In this document: in pieces, positions 24,459 through 33,870 of the stretch
Layout: each line of letters opens with the position of its first letter
Position numbering within the stretch: position 1 is the first letter of the stretch
Assembly (NCBI GenBank): GCA_947503625.1
Contig: CANNEK010000004.1
Span: 124,001 to 188,000 of the forward strand
DNA length: 64,000 bases
Direction of reading: 5' to 3'
Source: an uncultured Kordiimonas sp.
Lineage (GTDB): Bacteria; Pseudomonadota; Alphaproteobacteria; Sphingomonadales; Kordiimonadaceae
Notes under the pieces: generated by a model
What the model was told of the DNA's origin: nothing
The model's input: the letters and a program-made list of their open reading frames with translations, nothing else
Databases searched by the model: none
Position numbers and translations under genes: made by a program

Positions 24459-25835
24459 TTGACTAATTTTACTGACCTCGGCTTGGACGAGGCAATCGTT
24501 CGCGCTGTTTCCGATGCAGGCTATAGCGCTCCCACCCCCATTCAAAAAGCAGGTATTCCTGTATTGCTCGATGGGCATGATGTTATTGGCATCGCGCAAA
24601 CGGGCACCGGCAAAACTGCAGCTTTTGTACTACCGCTGCTACATAAAATACTGATGTCACACACAAGGCCTGAGGCCAACAGTTGCGGCGCGCTTATATT
24701 GGCGCCGACGCGAGAGCTGGCGGCCCAAATTCATGACAACATCCGGTTGTACGGAAAGTACCTGAATGTAACCTCCAGCCTCGTTGTTGGTGGCGTGAAG
24801 CCGCACAAACAAATCAAGGCGCTGGCAAGGGGGCTAGACATTCTTGTCGCCACACCGGGTCGGTTGGAAGATCACGAATCTACAGGCGCCGTCCGACTGG
24901 ATCAAACATCAGCTGTCGTGCTTGATGAAGCCGACCAGATGCTTGATATGGGCTTTATTCCGGCGATCCGGCGCATTCTTGGCAAACTTCCAAGCAAGCG
25001 CCAGACCATTTTGCTTTCGGCGACCATGCCAAAGCAAATTCGTGGTTTGGCCCATGACTTTCTATACAAACCACGCGAGATCGCTGTTACCCCGGTTTCA
25101 AAGCCGATTGAAAAAATCGAACAGCGCCTGATGTCGTCAGCTGGCCAAAACAAGCGCCAGATGCTGGTGGATATTCTGAATAACGAACCGATTGAGCGAG
25201 CCATCGTATTCTCACGTACCAAGCACGGTGCTAACAAGATCGCTCAGCATCTGGAGAAATCCGGGTTAACTGCTGCAGCAATTCATGGGAACAAGAGCCA
25301 GGGCCAACGCGTTAAAGCTCTTGCGGCGTTTAAGGATGGCTCTATCAAAACGCTTGTTGCAACAGACATTGCGGCGCGCGGTATTGACATTGATGATGTG
25401 TCTCATGTGATCAACATCGATCTGCCGGAAGTGCCTGAAGTTTATGTACACCGGATCGGCCGCACGGCTCGCGCGGGGAAAAGCGGCGTGGCCATTTCTT
25501 TTTGCAGTGAGACTGAGCTCGATCTCCTGAAGGCTATCGAAAAGCTGGTGGGGCGTATTGGTGGCACGCGCCCGGAGCCTGTTAAAGGTACGGAAACAGT
25601 TTCCACCAGCAAGAAACGGCCAAACCGCAACCGAAATAGGGGCGGGGGAGCACGAACCGCTTCAACACAAACCGATGCAACACCTCAGAATGCTGAAAAG
25701 AAGGGTAATGCGAAACCTGGTCAGCGCACAAAACGCCGGAACACAGGTAGTTCTCCGAGGCGTGCTGCCAATAACAACGCTCAGTCGGGCAGGCGCAATA
25801 CGAATAGCAGTTCCAGCAACAGGCGGTCAGCCTGA
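24459..25835 (+). CDS. rhlE: DEAD-box RNA helicase (RhlE-like)
   Basis: A 458-residue ATP-dependent RNA helicase. Motifs in order: Q motif (GYSAPTPIQKAGIP), Walker A AQTGTGKT, PTREL, TPGR, DEAD as LDEADQMLDMGF, SAT, then the second RecA domain with VATDIAARGIDID and HRIGRTARAG. The C-terminal 80 residues are a basic, disordered Arg/Asn/Gly/Ser-rich tail typical of RhlE-type helicases. The start must be TTG 24459: a stop codon immediately precedes it in frame, there is no ATG before motif Q, and the resulting MTNFTDLGL start is the family's normal N-terminus. The Cys-rich gene overlaps its stop by one base. Confidence 0.93.
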   Translation: MTNFTDLGLDEAIVRAVSDAGYSAPTPIQKAGIPVLLDGHDVIGIAQTGTGKTAAFVLPLLHKILMSHTRPEANSCGALILAPTRELAAQIHDNIRLYGKYLNVTSSLVVGGVKPHKQIKALARGLDILVATPGRLEDHESTGAVRLDQTSAVVLDEADQMLDMGFIPAIRRILGKLPSKRQTILLSATMPKQIRGLAHDFLYKPREIAVTPVSKPIEKIEQRLMSSAGQNKRQMLVDILNNEPIERAIVFSRTKHGANKIAQHLEKSGLTAAAIHGNKSQGQRVKALAAFKDGSIKTLVATDIAARGIDIDDVSHVINIDLPEVPEVYVHRIGRTARAGKSGVAISFCSETELDLLKAIEKLVGRIGGTRPEPVKGTETVSTSKKRPNRNRNRGGGARTASTQTDATPQNAEKKGNAKPGQRTKRRNTGSSPRRAANNNAQSGRRNTNSSSSNRRSA

Positions 25836-26650
25836 TGTTGAATAACAATAAAGAAGTAAAGGCTAAAGCCGCTTTTCAAGGGCCTGTTTTACTATCATTA
25901 CAAGCGCTGCTCTTTGTATTTCTGTTGGCAGTTACAGCTTCAACGGTAATGGCGCGCGAAAATACCCAATCTGTTCCTGAAAATGCCCATGCCAAACGGT
26001 TTGGCTCAGGTTGGGAGTGTGATCTCGGCTACCGGCAAACAGGATCAGAGTGTTCAGCCGTTATATTGCCTGCCAACGCTTATGCGACAAACAGGTCGTA
26101 CGGCGCCGGTTGGGAATGCATGCGCGGTTTCATCATTGATGACCTGGCATGCGTGGAGGTTGTTGTGCCGACGGATGGCTACTTGACCGCTAGTGGCGAT
26201 AGCTGGCGGTGCCTAAGAGGGTTTCGGGTCGAGCAAGATGCTTGCACCAAAATTGATCTGCCGGAAAACGCCTTTTTGTCTGACATGGCGAGCGGCCCAG
26301 GTTGGGAATGTGAAGTTACTTTCAAGCTGGTTGGTGCAGGCTGTACAGCTATTGTTGTGCCTGAGAACGCATATTTTGATAAATCGGCATACAACACAAG
26401 CTGGAAGTGCCTGAGAGGCTTTGAAAGTGTCGGTGATGTTTGCGAACGGATTGCCATTCCCGCAAACGCCTACCTGTCTTCAAATTCATATAGCAAAGGA
26501 TGGTCTTGCGAACGCGGTTTCCAGATGGATGACGAAATTTGCAGGCCTATTGTATTGCCAGAGAATGCGCATCTCGATCGGTCCGGAAACGACTGGACCT
26601 GTGGCCCTCAGTATCGACGTCGCAACAAGACATGTGAACGCATTAGTTGA
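25835..26650 (+). CDS. Secreted Cys-rich tandem-repeat protein, function unknown
   Basis: A 271-residue protein with an N-terminal hydrophobic segment (about 17-40, ending VMAREN) that should export or anchor it. The rest is seven tandem repeats of about 32 residues (residues about 48-271). The consensus is P-[ET]-N-A-[YHF], then GxGW-x-C-x-x-G-[FY], then about seven residues, C, and a hydrophobic end. Each unit has two cysteines, which suggests one disulfide per repeat in the periplasm. Similar repeats occur as appendages in other bacterial exported proteins, but I know of no assigned function. Its ATG overlaps the helicase TGA (TGATG), so translation may be coupled. It converges on the GNAT gene. 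Confidence 0.7.
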   Translation: MLNNNKEVKAKAAFQGPVLLSLQALLFVFLLAVTASTVMARENTQSVPENAHAKRFGSGWECDLGYRQTGSECSAVILPANAYATNRSYGAGWECMRGFIIDDLACVEVVVPTDGYLTASGDSWRCLRGFRVEQDACTKIDLPENAFLSDMASGPGWECEVTFKLVGAGCTAIVVPENAYFDKSAYNTSWKCLRGFESVGDVCERIAIPANAYLSSNSYSKGWSCERGFQMDDEICRPIVLPENAHLDRSGNDWTCGPQYRRRNKTCERIS

Positions 26651-26680
26651 ACGAAATATCGGCTGGTGTCCAAGGTGCCA

Positions 26681-27826
26681 CTAGTCGATTTTCTTTTCGT
26701 AAACACGATAGGTTTTGTAGACCTTGCAGCCAATCTCTTCGAGGATTGAACGCATGCCATCATTATCTTCCAGTATCCAGCCAAGTTCCCCCCAGTAAGC
26801 TCCACGTTTTTCCACGTGCTGGCGGCTGACATCAATCATCCACATTGACATCGCTGCCCCCAGGGGTCCGCGCTGGAATTTTTTCCGAACTCCCATCAAC
26901 GGCACACGACACCTGTTTTCCTTGCCGTTCAACATTCTGTAGGCAAGCTTGAATATGCCGAAAGGGAACAAGTTTCCGTTCAGATCACTTATCTTGTGAT
27001 TGACATCCGGGATCGTCAGCATGAAAGCCACGGGTTCACCGTCATATTCACAGATATAGGTTCGATACGGTTTCACTACCGGTTTGAGGCTTTTGGCACC
27101 GTGCTCTACTTCTTTTTCTGTGAAAGGCACATAACCCCAGTTATCCGACCATGCCTCATTATAAATATCGAGAACGACTGCGACCTCTTCATCGAAGCGT
27201 TTCATATCGATAGGACGCATGGATACCCGTTTGTTCTTTTGCGCCATTTTGACGATACGCATCGCCCGGTCAGGCATCGGAATCGTCAGGTCCAGAGAAT
27301 AGGCGAACATATCTTTGGTTTTGTCGAAACCGTCGGCCTTGAGCCAACTGTCATATTCGGGTCTGCCATGAGGCATCATCACGCAGGGCGGTGTATCGAA
27401 GCCGTCAACCAGAGTGCCGACTTCTTCGGCGCTTGAGAGCGACCAGGGTCCTTGCATGCGCTTCATACCTTTGCTCTTCAACCACATTCCAGCGGTAGAT
27501 AGGAGGTGTTCTGCAACAGCATCGTCGGTCGCTTCAAAAAAACCAAAATGGCCTAAATCGGGGCCCCACTTTTCCTGCGCAAGCTGGTCTACCTGTGCAC
27601 TGATTCTGCCAACAAGCCGACCATTGCGTTCTGCTATCCACATCGCGACGTCGGCATGCTCAAAATACGGGTTTTTGTCGGCGCGAAGCGCATCCATACG
27701 CTCCATCATCAACGGCTGAACCCAGTTTGGGTCGTCAGCGTAAACAGTACGTGTCACATTGACAAAATCTTTGAGGTCTCTGTTGTTGCTGACTTGGCGC
27801 AGCATGACGTCTGATGGCGCTGACAC
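26681..27826 (-). CDS. GNAT-fold N-acyltransferase, candidate bacterial ceramide synthase
   Basis: About 381 residues with a GNAT-like fold. The N-terminal part has the pattern FVNVTRTVYADDPNWVQPLMMERM; the middle holds AMWIAERNGRLVGRISAQVDQ and a GPWSLSSAEEVGTLVDGFDTPP loop; the C-terminal half is a second acetyltransferase-like lobe (CEYDGEPVAFMLTIPDVN). In Caulobacter the bacterial ceramide synthase belongs to this acyltransferase class and is linked to serine palmitoyltransferase, so the same role (N-acylation of 3-ketosphinganine) is proposed from context. The GTG start at 27826 has GGGA nearby; ATG 27805 is the alternative. It is the last gene of a minus-strand run with the desaturase, flippase and lptGF. 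Confidence 0.68.
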   Translation of the reverse strand: MSAPSDVMLRQVSNNRDLKDFVNVTRTVYADDPNWVQPLMMERMDALRADKNPYFEHADVAMWIAERNGRLVGRISAQVDQLAQEKWGPDLGHFGFFEATDDAVAEHLLSTAGMWLKSKGMKRMQGPWSLSSAEEVGTLVDGFDTPPCVMMPHGRPEYDSWLKADGFDKTKDMFAYSLDLTIPMPDRAMRIVKMAQKNKRVSMRPIDMKRFDEEVAVVLDIYNEAWSDNWGYVPFTEKEVEHGAKSLKPVVKPYRTYICEYDGEPVAFMLTIPDVNHKISDLNGNLFPFGIFKLAYRMLNGKENRCRVPLMGVRKKFQRGPLGAAMSMWMIDVSRQHVEKRGAYWGELGWILEDNDGMRSILEEIGCKVYKTYRVYEKKID

Positions 27827-27935
27827 GTGTGCATTCCCGCTTGGTGGTTGTCTTAAGCTGTCTTGGATAGACAATTGACCAGTTTTTGCAAGGTTGTTTG
27901 ACGTATCTGGATGTATGTAGCCAGTCAAAAGTGAG

Positions 27936-29042
27936 CTAGGTCTGTTGTGCAGCTTTAGATTCCCGCCAAAGCTGTACGACGGCGGCCCACAGGCTTTTTC
28001 TGCTGGCTGCGAGATAAAGCCGATTATCTGGCAGTCCATTTTTCAGTAGAAAATAAGCTTTCTCAAGCGAATGATAGGGCATACCGGGAAACAGGTGATG
28101 TGTTGCGTGAAAGCGAAGGCCGACGGGGGCCCAGAGGCTCGAGATATATCGATTGCCGGGAACATCAACACTGTCGAGGAATTCTTCCTGCTGCGTCATA
28201 CGCTCGCGGCCACCGTTTCTGTAGGCATGTGCAGCAAGTGTACGCAGGCCATTCAAAACAAAAATTGCGAAAGTAACCACATACCAGACGCCAAAAAACA
28301 AGAGCGGCAGGATATCAAAATAAAACAGCGCAAACGCAGTGTAAGCGTATAGGCCGGTTAATGTGTCTTCTATAAGCCAGCTTGCCTCCTGATCTTTTTT
28401 AGGGAGAGGGCGCACATAGGCGAAGTCGATAACAAGGCTGCTGGCGCGCTGCCAGATATAGTTGCGGAAGCGCTTGTTAAGTAGCGTAAGGGGCATCAGA
28501 ACCGAGTATCGGGCAACGAGCAGCGGTGGCACGATAAAAGCCTGCACGATGAAGGCAATAATTTTCCAGGGCTTATCTACCGCGAATGGCAGATACTCTC
28601 CGTCTTCTGCGGTACCATAGTGTTGCGGTTTGTGATGATCGATATGAACATCAGCATAAGTGTATGCTGGCACCATCATGGGCATGCCACAGGTTGCGTT
28701 CCAGAAGCGACGGAACCACGTGAATGTTCCCTTGCGGAAATGAGCAAGTTCATGGATGAAAATGACCGAGCGATAGAGCGCAAGTGTTGCTATAATAATT
28801 GCGATGACTTGTGCAATTGACGCTATCGGCGTTAGAACGGCAGTTGCGACCGCCGCCCAGCCGATGATTGTACTTATGGAAAAGTCTGTCCAGTATATCC
28901 GTGCATCCGGTTTCCAAAGGTCACGAACCAGACGGCGTGCTTCTTTGAGCGGGAAGTTCTCCGCCTCGGGGTGTGCACCTGATTTCACGGCGGCTTTCAT
29001 GCCGCCGTCTATCTGTTCTTTTTTCAGTGCAACTTGCATCAT
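27936..29042 (-). CDS. Membrane fatty-acid desaturase/hydroxylase family protein
   Basis: A 368-residue membrane di-iron enzyme. The three histidine boxes are HELAH (about residue 97), HIDHH (about 133) and HATHH (about 305), separated by hydrophobic spans as expected for the desaturase superfamily. The protein would insert a double bond or hydroxyl into an acyl or sphingoid chain. Position between the ceramide-synthase candidate and the flippase suggests the substrate is the sphingolipid; this is inference. A double ATG follows AGGTGAG; the first is used. A 69-base gap separates it from the flippase gene. Confidence 0.88.
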   Translation of the reverse strand: MMQVALKKEQIDGGMKAAVKSGAHPEAENFPLKEARRLVRDLWKPDARIYWTDFSISTIIGWAAVATAVLTPIASIAQVIAIIIATLALYRSVIFIHELAHFRKGTFTWFRRFWNATCGMPMMVPAYTYADVHIDHHKPQHYGTAEDGEYLPFAVDKPWKIIAFIVQAFIVPPLLVARYSVLMPLTLLNKRFRNYIWQRASSLVIDFAYVRPLPKKDQEASWLIEDTLTGLYAYTAFALFYFDILPLLFFGVWYVVTFAIFVLNGLRTLAAHAYRNGGRERMTQQEEFLDSVDVPGNRYISSLWAPVGLRFHATHHLFPGMPYHSLEKAYFLLKNGLPDNRLYLAASRKSLWAAVVQLWRESKAAQQT

Positions 29043-29111
29043 TTTGTTTTCTCACCTGAGTGGCGCATTGGCTTTGTATTCAGTGTCGATACGATGGCTT
29101 AAGTTTCGGTA

Positions 29112-30665
29112 TTATCCAAACTTTCCGCTTAGAAACCGTCCGAGCTTGCCTAAGGCAGCAGCATCGTCTGTTTTAAGGCCAAAACGAACCAGTAAAAGTA
29201 GTGCGACAATAAGCCCGAATATGGCGGTTATAAGGCCCATCGGAGATGGAAGGTCAGGGCCAAAATCAGCAAAAACAACGATAAGAACCGCAGACATAAG
29301 CGAAATAAGGAGTGGTTTCAAGATGTCGGCGGTGTAGGGAAATAGCTTGAACAGAAAAACTGCCTGAAAAAAAGCGAGGTAGGCGGTAATGTTCAAACCA
29401 ATTGCTGCAGCGATTGCTGCGCCTGTAACGCCGTTTTCCGGGATTTGTACCCAGCCAAGCCAAACGAAAACAGTTAAACCAATTACGCCGTTTAATGGCG
29501 GTAACGAGCGGTGCCCCAGCATTTCCACAATAGAGAAAGATGGCCCGCTTGCAGCCTCCAGAACGCGGCCAGCCACAAGAATGGCGATTGCCGCTGCTGC
29601 AGCTTGAAATTCGGGTTCAAGCGCTGACAATATATCGCTCCGCGCGAGATACAGCGCCGCACCGAAGGGTAGGGCAAGGCATACCGACATCCGGGTAGCG
29701 TACGCATACATATGTTCAAGTCTGTGCTTGTCGCCCTTGCCGTCTTTTTCTGCAGCAAGGGGTGCCATGACATACTCGAAGGCTAGCCTGACCACCTGTA
29801 GAGCGCTGGCAAGTTTTCTGGCGACTGAATAGTAGCCACCTGCCGCCGCACCTGCTGCGCCGGGTAACATGAAGTTCAGCAGCATTACGGGAAACTCGCT
29901 AAACAGTTTCTTGATCAGGTTCGATGGCATAACAGAGAAGCCATACTTCCTCATGTCTCTAGCTATTGTCCCCGTCAGGGGTGCACGCAGGACAGCGCGA
30001 AAGTCATAGTGGCGCGCAACAAGCCTGACAGCCAGACAGGCGGCCAAAATTACGCTAAGCAAGTGCGCTAAGAAAAGTCCGTAAGTATCTAAACCAATAG
30101 CAAAAAATATAACCGCTGCTACCAGACGCAGTCCCTGTTCATAGAAAATTCTTACCCGAATTTCTGGGCCGAATTTTCGGCGCGCGCGAATGGCTGCTGT
30201 GCCAACTTCAACGGTAGTCCAGAACGGTAAAACCCAAACATAGAGCCGGATTACATCGGTCAGGTGTTTCTGGTCAGCGCTACCAACATTGATAAAGGAT
30301 GAAATAGACGGCGCGTAGTAGGTGCCGATGGCAGCAAAGACGACGGCGATCAGGAAGCTTAGTTTAAGCGCAAAACCTGCTACATCAGCTTCCTGGTCTT
30401 TTGCAACACGAGGCACGAACCGCTGCAAGGTTGTCGTCATCGCAGCGTCGGACAGGGCTGTGGTGACTTTTACATAGCTCCAGAGAACTGCAAAAAGTCC
30501 GAAGGTTTCCGCACCGTAAGCCCATGTGAACACGACAACAGAGACAGCTTCAATAAGAGCGCCCAATCGTCCAAGGAAGGCAAGGCCAGCTCCGCCGGCA
30601 ACCTGGCGAATATCACTGGCTGTTTCTTCCGGCTTGGATTGTCTTTTTTGTTCAGGCTGCGCCAT
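29112..30665 (-). CDS. Polysaccharide/lipid flippase of the MOP (Wzx-like) superfamily
   Basis: A 517-residue integral membrane protein with about twelve to fourteen hydrophobic segments and the layout of Wzx-type exporters (for example VAGGAGLAFLGRLGALIEAVSVVVF at the start and PGAAGAAAGGYYSVARKLASALQ in the middle). Such proteins flip lipid-linked material across the inner membrane. The ATG at 30665 overlaps the lptG stop by one base (TGATG); a TTG one codon upstream is not needed. Translational coupling to lptG and the sphingolipid context suggest a sphingolipid or glyco-sphingolipid substrate (inference). Confidence 0.82.
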   Translation of the reverse strand: MAQPEQKRQSKPEETASDIRQVAGGAGLAFLGRLGALIEAVSVVVFTWAYGAETFGLFAVLWSYVKVTTALSDAAMTTTLQRFVPRVAKDQEADVAGFALKLSFLIAVVFAAIGTYYAPSISSFINVGSADQKHLTDVIRLYVWVLPFWTTVEVGTAAIRARRKFGPEIRVRIFYEQGLRLVAAVIFFAIGLDTYGLFLAHLLSVILAACLAVRLVARHYDFRAVLRAPLTGTIARDMRKYGFSVMPSNLIKKLFSEFPVMLLNFMLPGAAGAAAGGYYSVARKLASALQVVRLAFEYVMAPLAAEKDGKGDKHRLEHMYAYATRMSVCLALPFGAALYLARSDILSALEPEFQAAAAAIAILVAGRVLEAASGPSFSIVEMLGHRSLPPLNGVIGLTVFVWLGWVQIPENGVTGAAIAAAIGLNITAYLAFFQAVFLFKLFPYTADILKPLLISLMSAVLIVVFADFGPDLPSPMGLITAIFGLIVALLLLVRFGLKTDDAAALGKLGRFLSGKFG

Positions 30666-31849
30666 CAAGCTTCCGGCGCTGACGGAATTGCAATTGTCGG
30701 AGCCTGTTTTTTACGGGCGCGTCGTTGCGGTTTACCTTCTTCCGTATAGAAGATAACCGTGTAACCAACGAGCAGGAATAGAAAGAAGGGTGCCCAGGCT
30801 GCCAGAAATGGCGGAGCAACACCAAATTCACCCATAGCCAGCATGAAGTTGTCTGCAACGAAAAAGCTGAAACCCAACGCCATTCCAAAAACCAACCTGA
30901 TAACAAGGTTACCCGTACGCGAAACGCCAAATGCAGCCACGGCCGCGAGGAGTGGCATTAGGAGAGTTGAGGCTGGCGCGGCTATTTTCTGAAGAAAACT
31001 GGACATCAAACGGTCAGTTGACAAACCTTCCTCTTCAAGTCGTTTCATCGAACGCCATAGTGTGGGCAATGACACCTGATCTGCTTTGACAGTAAGTGCA
31101 AGGAAGCGTTCAGGGCGCGTTGGAATGGCCCATGGTACTGACGGCGTTACAGACAAAACGTGGGAATTCGCATCAAACCGCCGGACTTCATGCAATGTCC
31201 AGTTGCCTTCCTGATACCAGGCGAAATCTGCTTTAACCATCGCCTGCACCTTACCGAGTTCGTCCCGTTCAAATATCGAGACCTGGTCCAGAACGACCCG
31301 GTTTCGCACAGTGCTGACAGACTCAACCAGAACGATGCTGTTTCCCTCTCTCAACCACGTTCGCCCGGCGAGATTGTTGTTTTCGGGCAGGTCAATCGCA
31401 TAGTCATTATCCTGCCAGTACTCCAAATCGGCATTCGCCCTGGTGACAATCGTTTCGTTGAACAGAAAATGGGTAACCCCGATCAGTAACGATGCAATGC
31501 CGAGCGGCAACAGGATACGATGCGCGGAAAGGCCACTAGCCTTCATCACTGTTACTTCACTGCTTTGGTTAAGTGTGGCGAGTGTCAGCAGGGTAGCCAG
31601 CAAGGCTGCAAAGGGCGCAAACTGGCTGACCAGTTGGGGGGCACGCATGCTCACATAGGATATGATAGATATCCAGGTCGCTCCCTGAGCTGCCATTATG
31701 TCGTCAGCGGTCGCAAGCAGATCAAGCATTTGCAAGACGACTGTCAGGCCTATAAGGATGCCGAAAAAACGGCTGAGGTGCATTTTCACCATGTAGCGCG
31801 CCAGTGTGCGTGAAGGCACCAGCAATCGTCTGGCGGCGCGCACAATCAT
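30665..31849 (-). CDS. lptG: LptG-like permease (YjgP/YjgQ family)
   Basis: A 394-residue permease with three N-terminal and three C-terminal transmembrane helices flanking a periplasmic beta-jellyroll (about 100-290). Features are the LARYMVKMHLSRFFGILIGL entry helix, the coupling helix region SSEVTVMKASGLSAHRILLPLG, and WLREGNSIVLVESV in the jellyroll. LptG normally pairs with LptF and the LptB ATPase to extract LPS. Here it sits in a ceramide locus, so it may be a paralogue devoted to sphingolipid export. It overlaps lptF by four bases (ATGA). Confidence 0.85.
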   Translation of the reverse strand: MIVRAARRLLVPSRTLARYMVKMHLSRFFGILIGLTVVLQMLDLLATADDIMAAQGATWISIISYVSMRAPQLVSQFAPFAALLATLLTLATLNQSSEVTVMKASGLSAHRILLPLGIASLLIGVTHFLFNETIVTRANADLEYWQDNDYAIDLPENNNLAGRTWLREGNSIVLVESVSTVRNRVVLDQVSIFERDELGKVQAMVKADFAWYQEGNWTLHEVRRFDANSHVLSVTPSVPWAIPTRPERFLALTVKADQVSLPTLWRSMKRLEEEGLSTDRLMSSFLQKIAAPASTLLMPLLAAVAAFGVSRTGNLVIRLVFGMALGFSFFVADNFMLAMGEFGVAPPFLAAWAPFFLFLLVGYTVIFYTEEGKPQRRARKKQAPTIAIPSAPEA

Positions 31850-33057
31850 GGTTGATCTCCCAACCCAAACATTTTCCGGCCAAGGCGCTTGATTGGCCCA
31901 GCCACGGTGGACACAGCCTTGTCGATATATGCAAGGGGTTCGCCGCCCGCTTTAAAGGCTGAAACCCTGAAGAAAAACAGGCTTATGAAAGCGAAAACGG
32001 CAAACAGGGCCCAAATCGTGAGGTATGGTGATGCACCGCCTTTAACGGCAGTTTCCATGCCCTCCATCAATTCGTTGTAAACGATCAGCAGGGACAAGCC
32101 GATGACGATGCCTGTACCCCTTCCTGTTCTTTTATTGGTGATGCCCATTGGGATGGCCAGAAATGGCAAAATGAAAAATGACAGGCTATGCATTAATCGC
32201 CAGTGAAAGTTTCCCTGAAAAGCCGCTCTTTCTTCAATGGAGTTAAGAGGGTTTCCCATTTCTACAAACAATTCAGGAAATGTCATCTCCAGTTCCTGGC
32301 CGCCGCGCTCTCTAAAAACCTCCCTTTGAGGCAGTTTGATTGTCAAATCCTGCCGTTCGAAGCTGAGGACACGGGGTTTGTTTTGGCTTTCGTTCAGGTC
32401 TACCAGCACACCATTGAAGAGCCGAAGGAGGATTGTTTGATCGTCGTCTGTCGCAAAAAAGCCACCCCTTTCTGCCGTTACAGCAATACTACTGCGTTCA
32501 TCGCGGCGTTCCAGAAAAATACCAGCAAGTTCAGCACCTTGATTGCGAGATTCTTCTATCATCAAAGTAATTTCATCGCCAATTTCGACAAACTCCCCCA
32601 CCCTGATACTTGCGCCCAGGGCGCCGCTTCGCAGGTCAAAAACCAAACCGCGATATGCATAGCGACTATGTGGTTGAACCCAGCCGACCAAAATCGTGTT
32701 CACTATCGCCAGAAATGCGGCGAGCATCAAAAGAGGTCTAACCAGCTGTGGCAGGCTTGTTCCAGAAGAAGTTATCGCGTCATATTCGCTTGAAAGCGAT
32801 ATCTTGCGGAAGGCTACCAGCACTCCTAGTAACAGGCCGACAGGCAAGGCAAGCCCCATATAGTGGGGTGTCAGATTGGCGAGCATGCGAAACACAACTT
32901 CAACGGGCCCACCCTGATTGACGACAAAGTCGAACAGCTTGAGCATGCGTTCCAGAATCAACAGTAATGCGGCGACGCCTAATGTCAGGAACATTGGCGT
33001 TAGTACCTGTTTTAGTACATAGCGATCAATACGCGTCAGGATGGGGCTAATGGTCAT
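31846..33057 (-). CDS. lptF: LptF-like permease (YjgP/YjgQ family)
   Basis: A 403-residue partner of the LptG-like protein. It opens with IDRYVLKQVLTPMFLTLGVAALLLILERMLKL, has the coupling region ISLSSEYDAITSSGTSLPQLVRPLL, a periplasmic jellyroll (about 130-270), and C-terminal helices including FFILPFLAIPMGITNKRTGR. It is the first gene of the minus-strand run lptF-lptG-flippase-desaturase-GNAT. No lptA, lptB, lptC or lptD is in the window. The region 33058-33239 between it and the DUF2141 gene should carry divergent promoters. Confidence 0.86.
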   Translation of the reverse strand: MTISPILTRIDRYVLKQVLTPMFLTLGVAALLLILERMLKLFDFVVNQGGPVEVVFRMLANLTPHYMGLALPVGLLLGVLVAFRKISLSSEYDAITSSGTSLPQLVRPLLMLAAFLAIVNTILVGWVQPHSRYAYRGLVFDLRSGALGASIRVGEFVEIGDEITLMIEESRNQGAELAGIFLERRDERSSIAVTAERGGFFATDDDQTILLRLFNGVLVDLNESQNKPRVLSFERQDLTIKLPQREVFRERGGQELEMTFPELFVEMGNPLNSIEERAAFQGNFHWRLMHSLSFFILPFLAIPMGITNKRTGRGTGIVIGLSLLIVYNELMEGMETAVKGGASPYLTIWALFAVFAFISLFFFRVSAFKAGGEPLAYIDKAVSTVAGPIKRLGRKMFGLGDQP

Positions 33058-33239
33058 AGCTTGCCGCTACACTGGTTCAGCGCTTGTTTCAAGAGGCATT
33101 TAAGGATATTCCCAGCATTAGTAGTGGAGAAAAAAGGCATAGTTTCTTCAAATCGCAATAATTTGAGTCATAATTTTGCCACCATCAAGCGGCTATCTCA
33201 GCCATATTGATCATTCGTTTGTCTAACATGGAGGGCTAC

Positions 33240-33818
33240 ATGCCTGCGAATTATGGACTGAATACGGCAAAGGTCAATTCTGTCTTTGGGACAGCGTTGG
33301 TTGTTGCCATTGGTCTATTAACAACGACCAGAGTTGTCGCAGATGATGTGCCAACGAAAATCGATGGATCAAACGTCGCAGGCACTGGATGTGTTGCCGG
33401 GCCTGGCGAGGCCGCAATTGAGGTTTCGGTGGAAAACCTCCAGACTCGGGAGGGGCAGGTTCGTGCCCAAATCTATAGCTCAGACCCAGATGAATTCCTG
33501 GAAAAAGGTAAAAAACTGGTGCGTGTTGACCTTCCTATTGAGGAGGACGGCGAGCCGGTTCTGTGCGTTCCTTTACCGTCGCCGGGCACATATGCGCTGG
33601 TCGTGATGCATGACAAAAACGCGAATGGCCGCGCGGACTTTTTCTCCGAAGGCTTCGGTTTTTCGAATAACCCCAAGTTGTCTCTGGGTCCACCTGATGG
33701 TGAAGAGGTTATGTTTACTGCCTCTGCAGGTGTCAGCAAGCACGAGATCGAACTCAATTATATCTTTGGTGGTGACGAGGAAAAGAAAAACAAACGCCGA
33801 AAGCTAAAGAGACGCTGA
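33240..33818 (+). CDS. DUF2141 domain-containing exported protein
   Basis: A 192-residue exported protein: a signal peptide spans about residues 1-36, ending near RVVADD, followed by a beta-sandwich of the DUF2141 family. Family hallmarks are GQVRAQIYSSDPDEFLEKGKK and the Asp-rich loop MHDKNANGRADFFSEGFGFSNN. The C-terminus is very basic (KKNKRRKLKRR). ATG 33240 is chosen for its GGAGGG site; the longer TTG frame has none. It has its own terminator. I recall a gene at this position being required for anionic ceramide phosphoglycerate formation in Caulobacter; that should be checked. Confidence 0.82.
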   Translation: MPANYGLNTAKVNSVFGTALVVAIGLLTTTRVVADDVPTKIDGSNVAGTGCVAGPGEAAIEVSVENLQTREGQVRAQIYSSDPDEFLEKGKKLVRVDLPIEEDGEPVLCVPLPSPGTYALVVMHDKNANGRADFFSEGFGFSNNPKLSLGPPDGEEVMFTASAGVSKHEIELNYIFGGDEEKKNKRRKLKRR

Positions 33819-33870
33819 TATTGAAATTCAGACGATATGCGAGTATGCATGCCGACAGATACAGCAGGGT

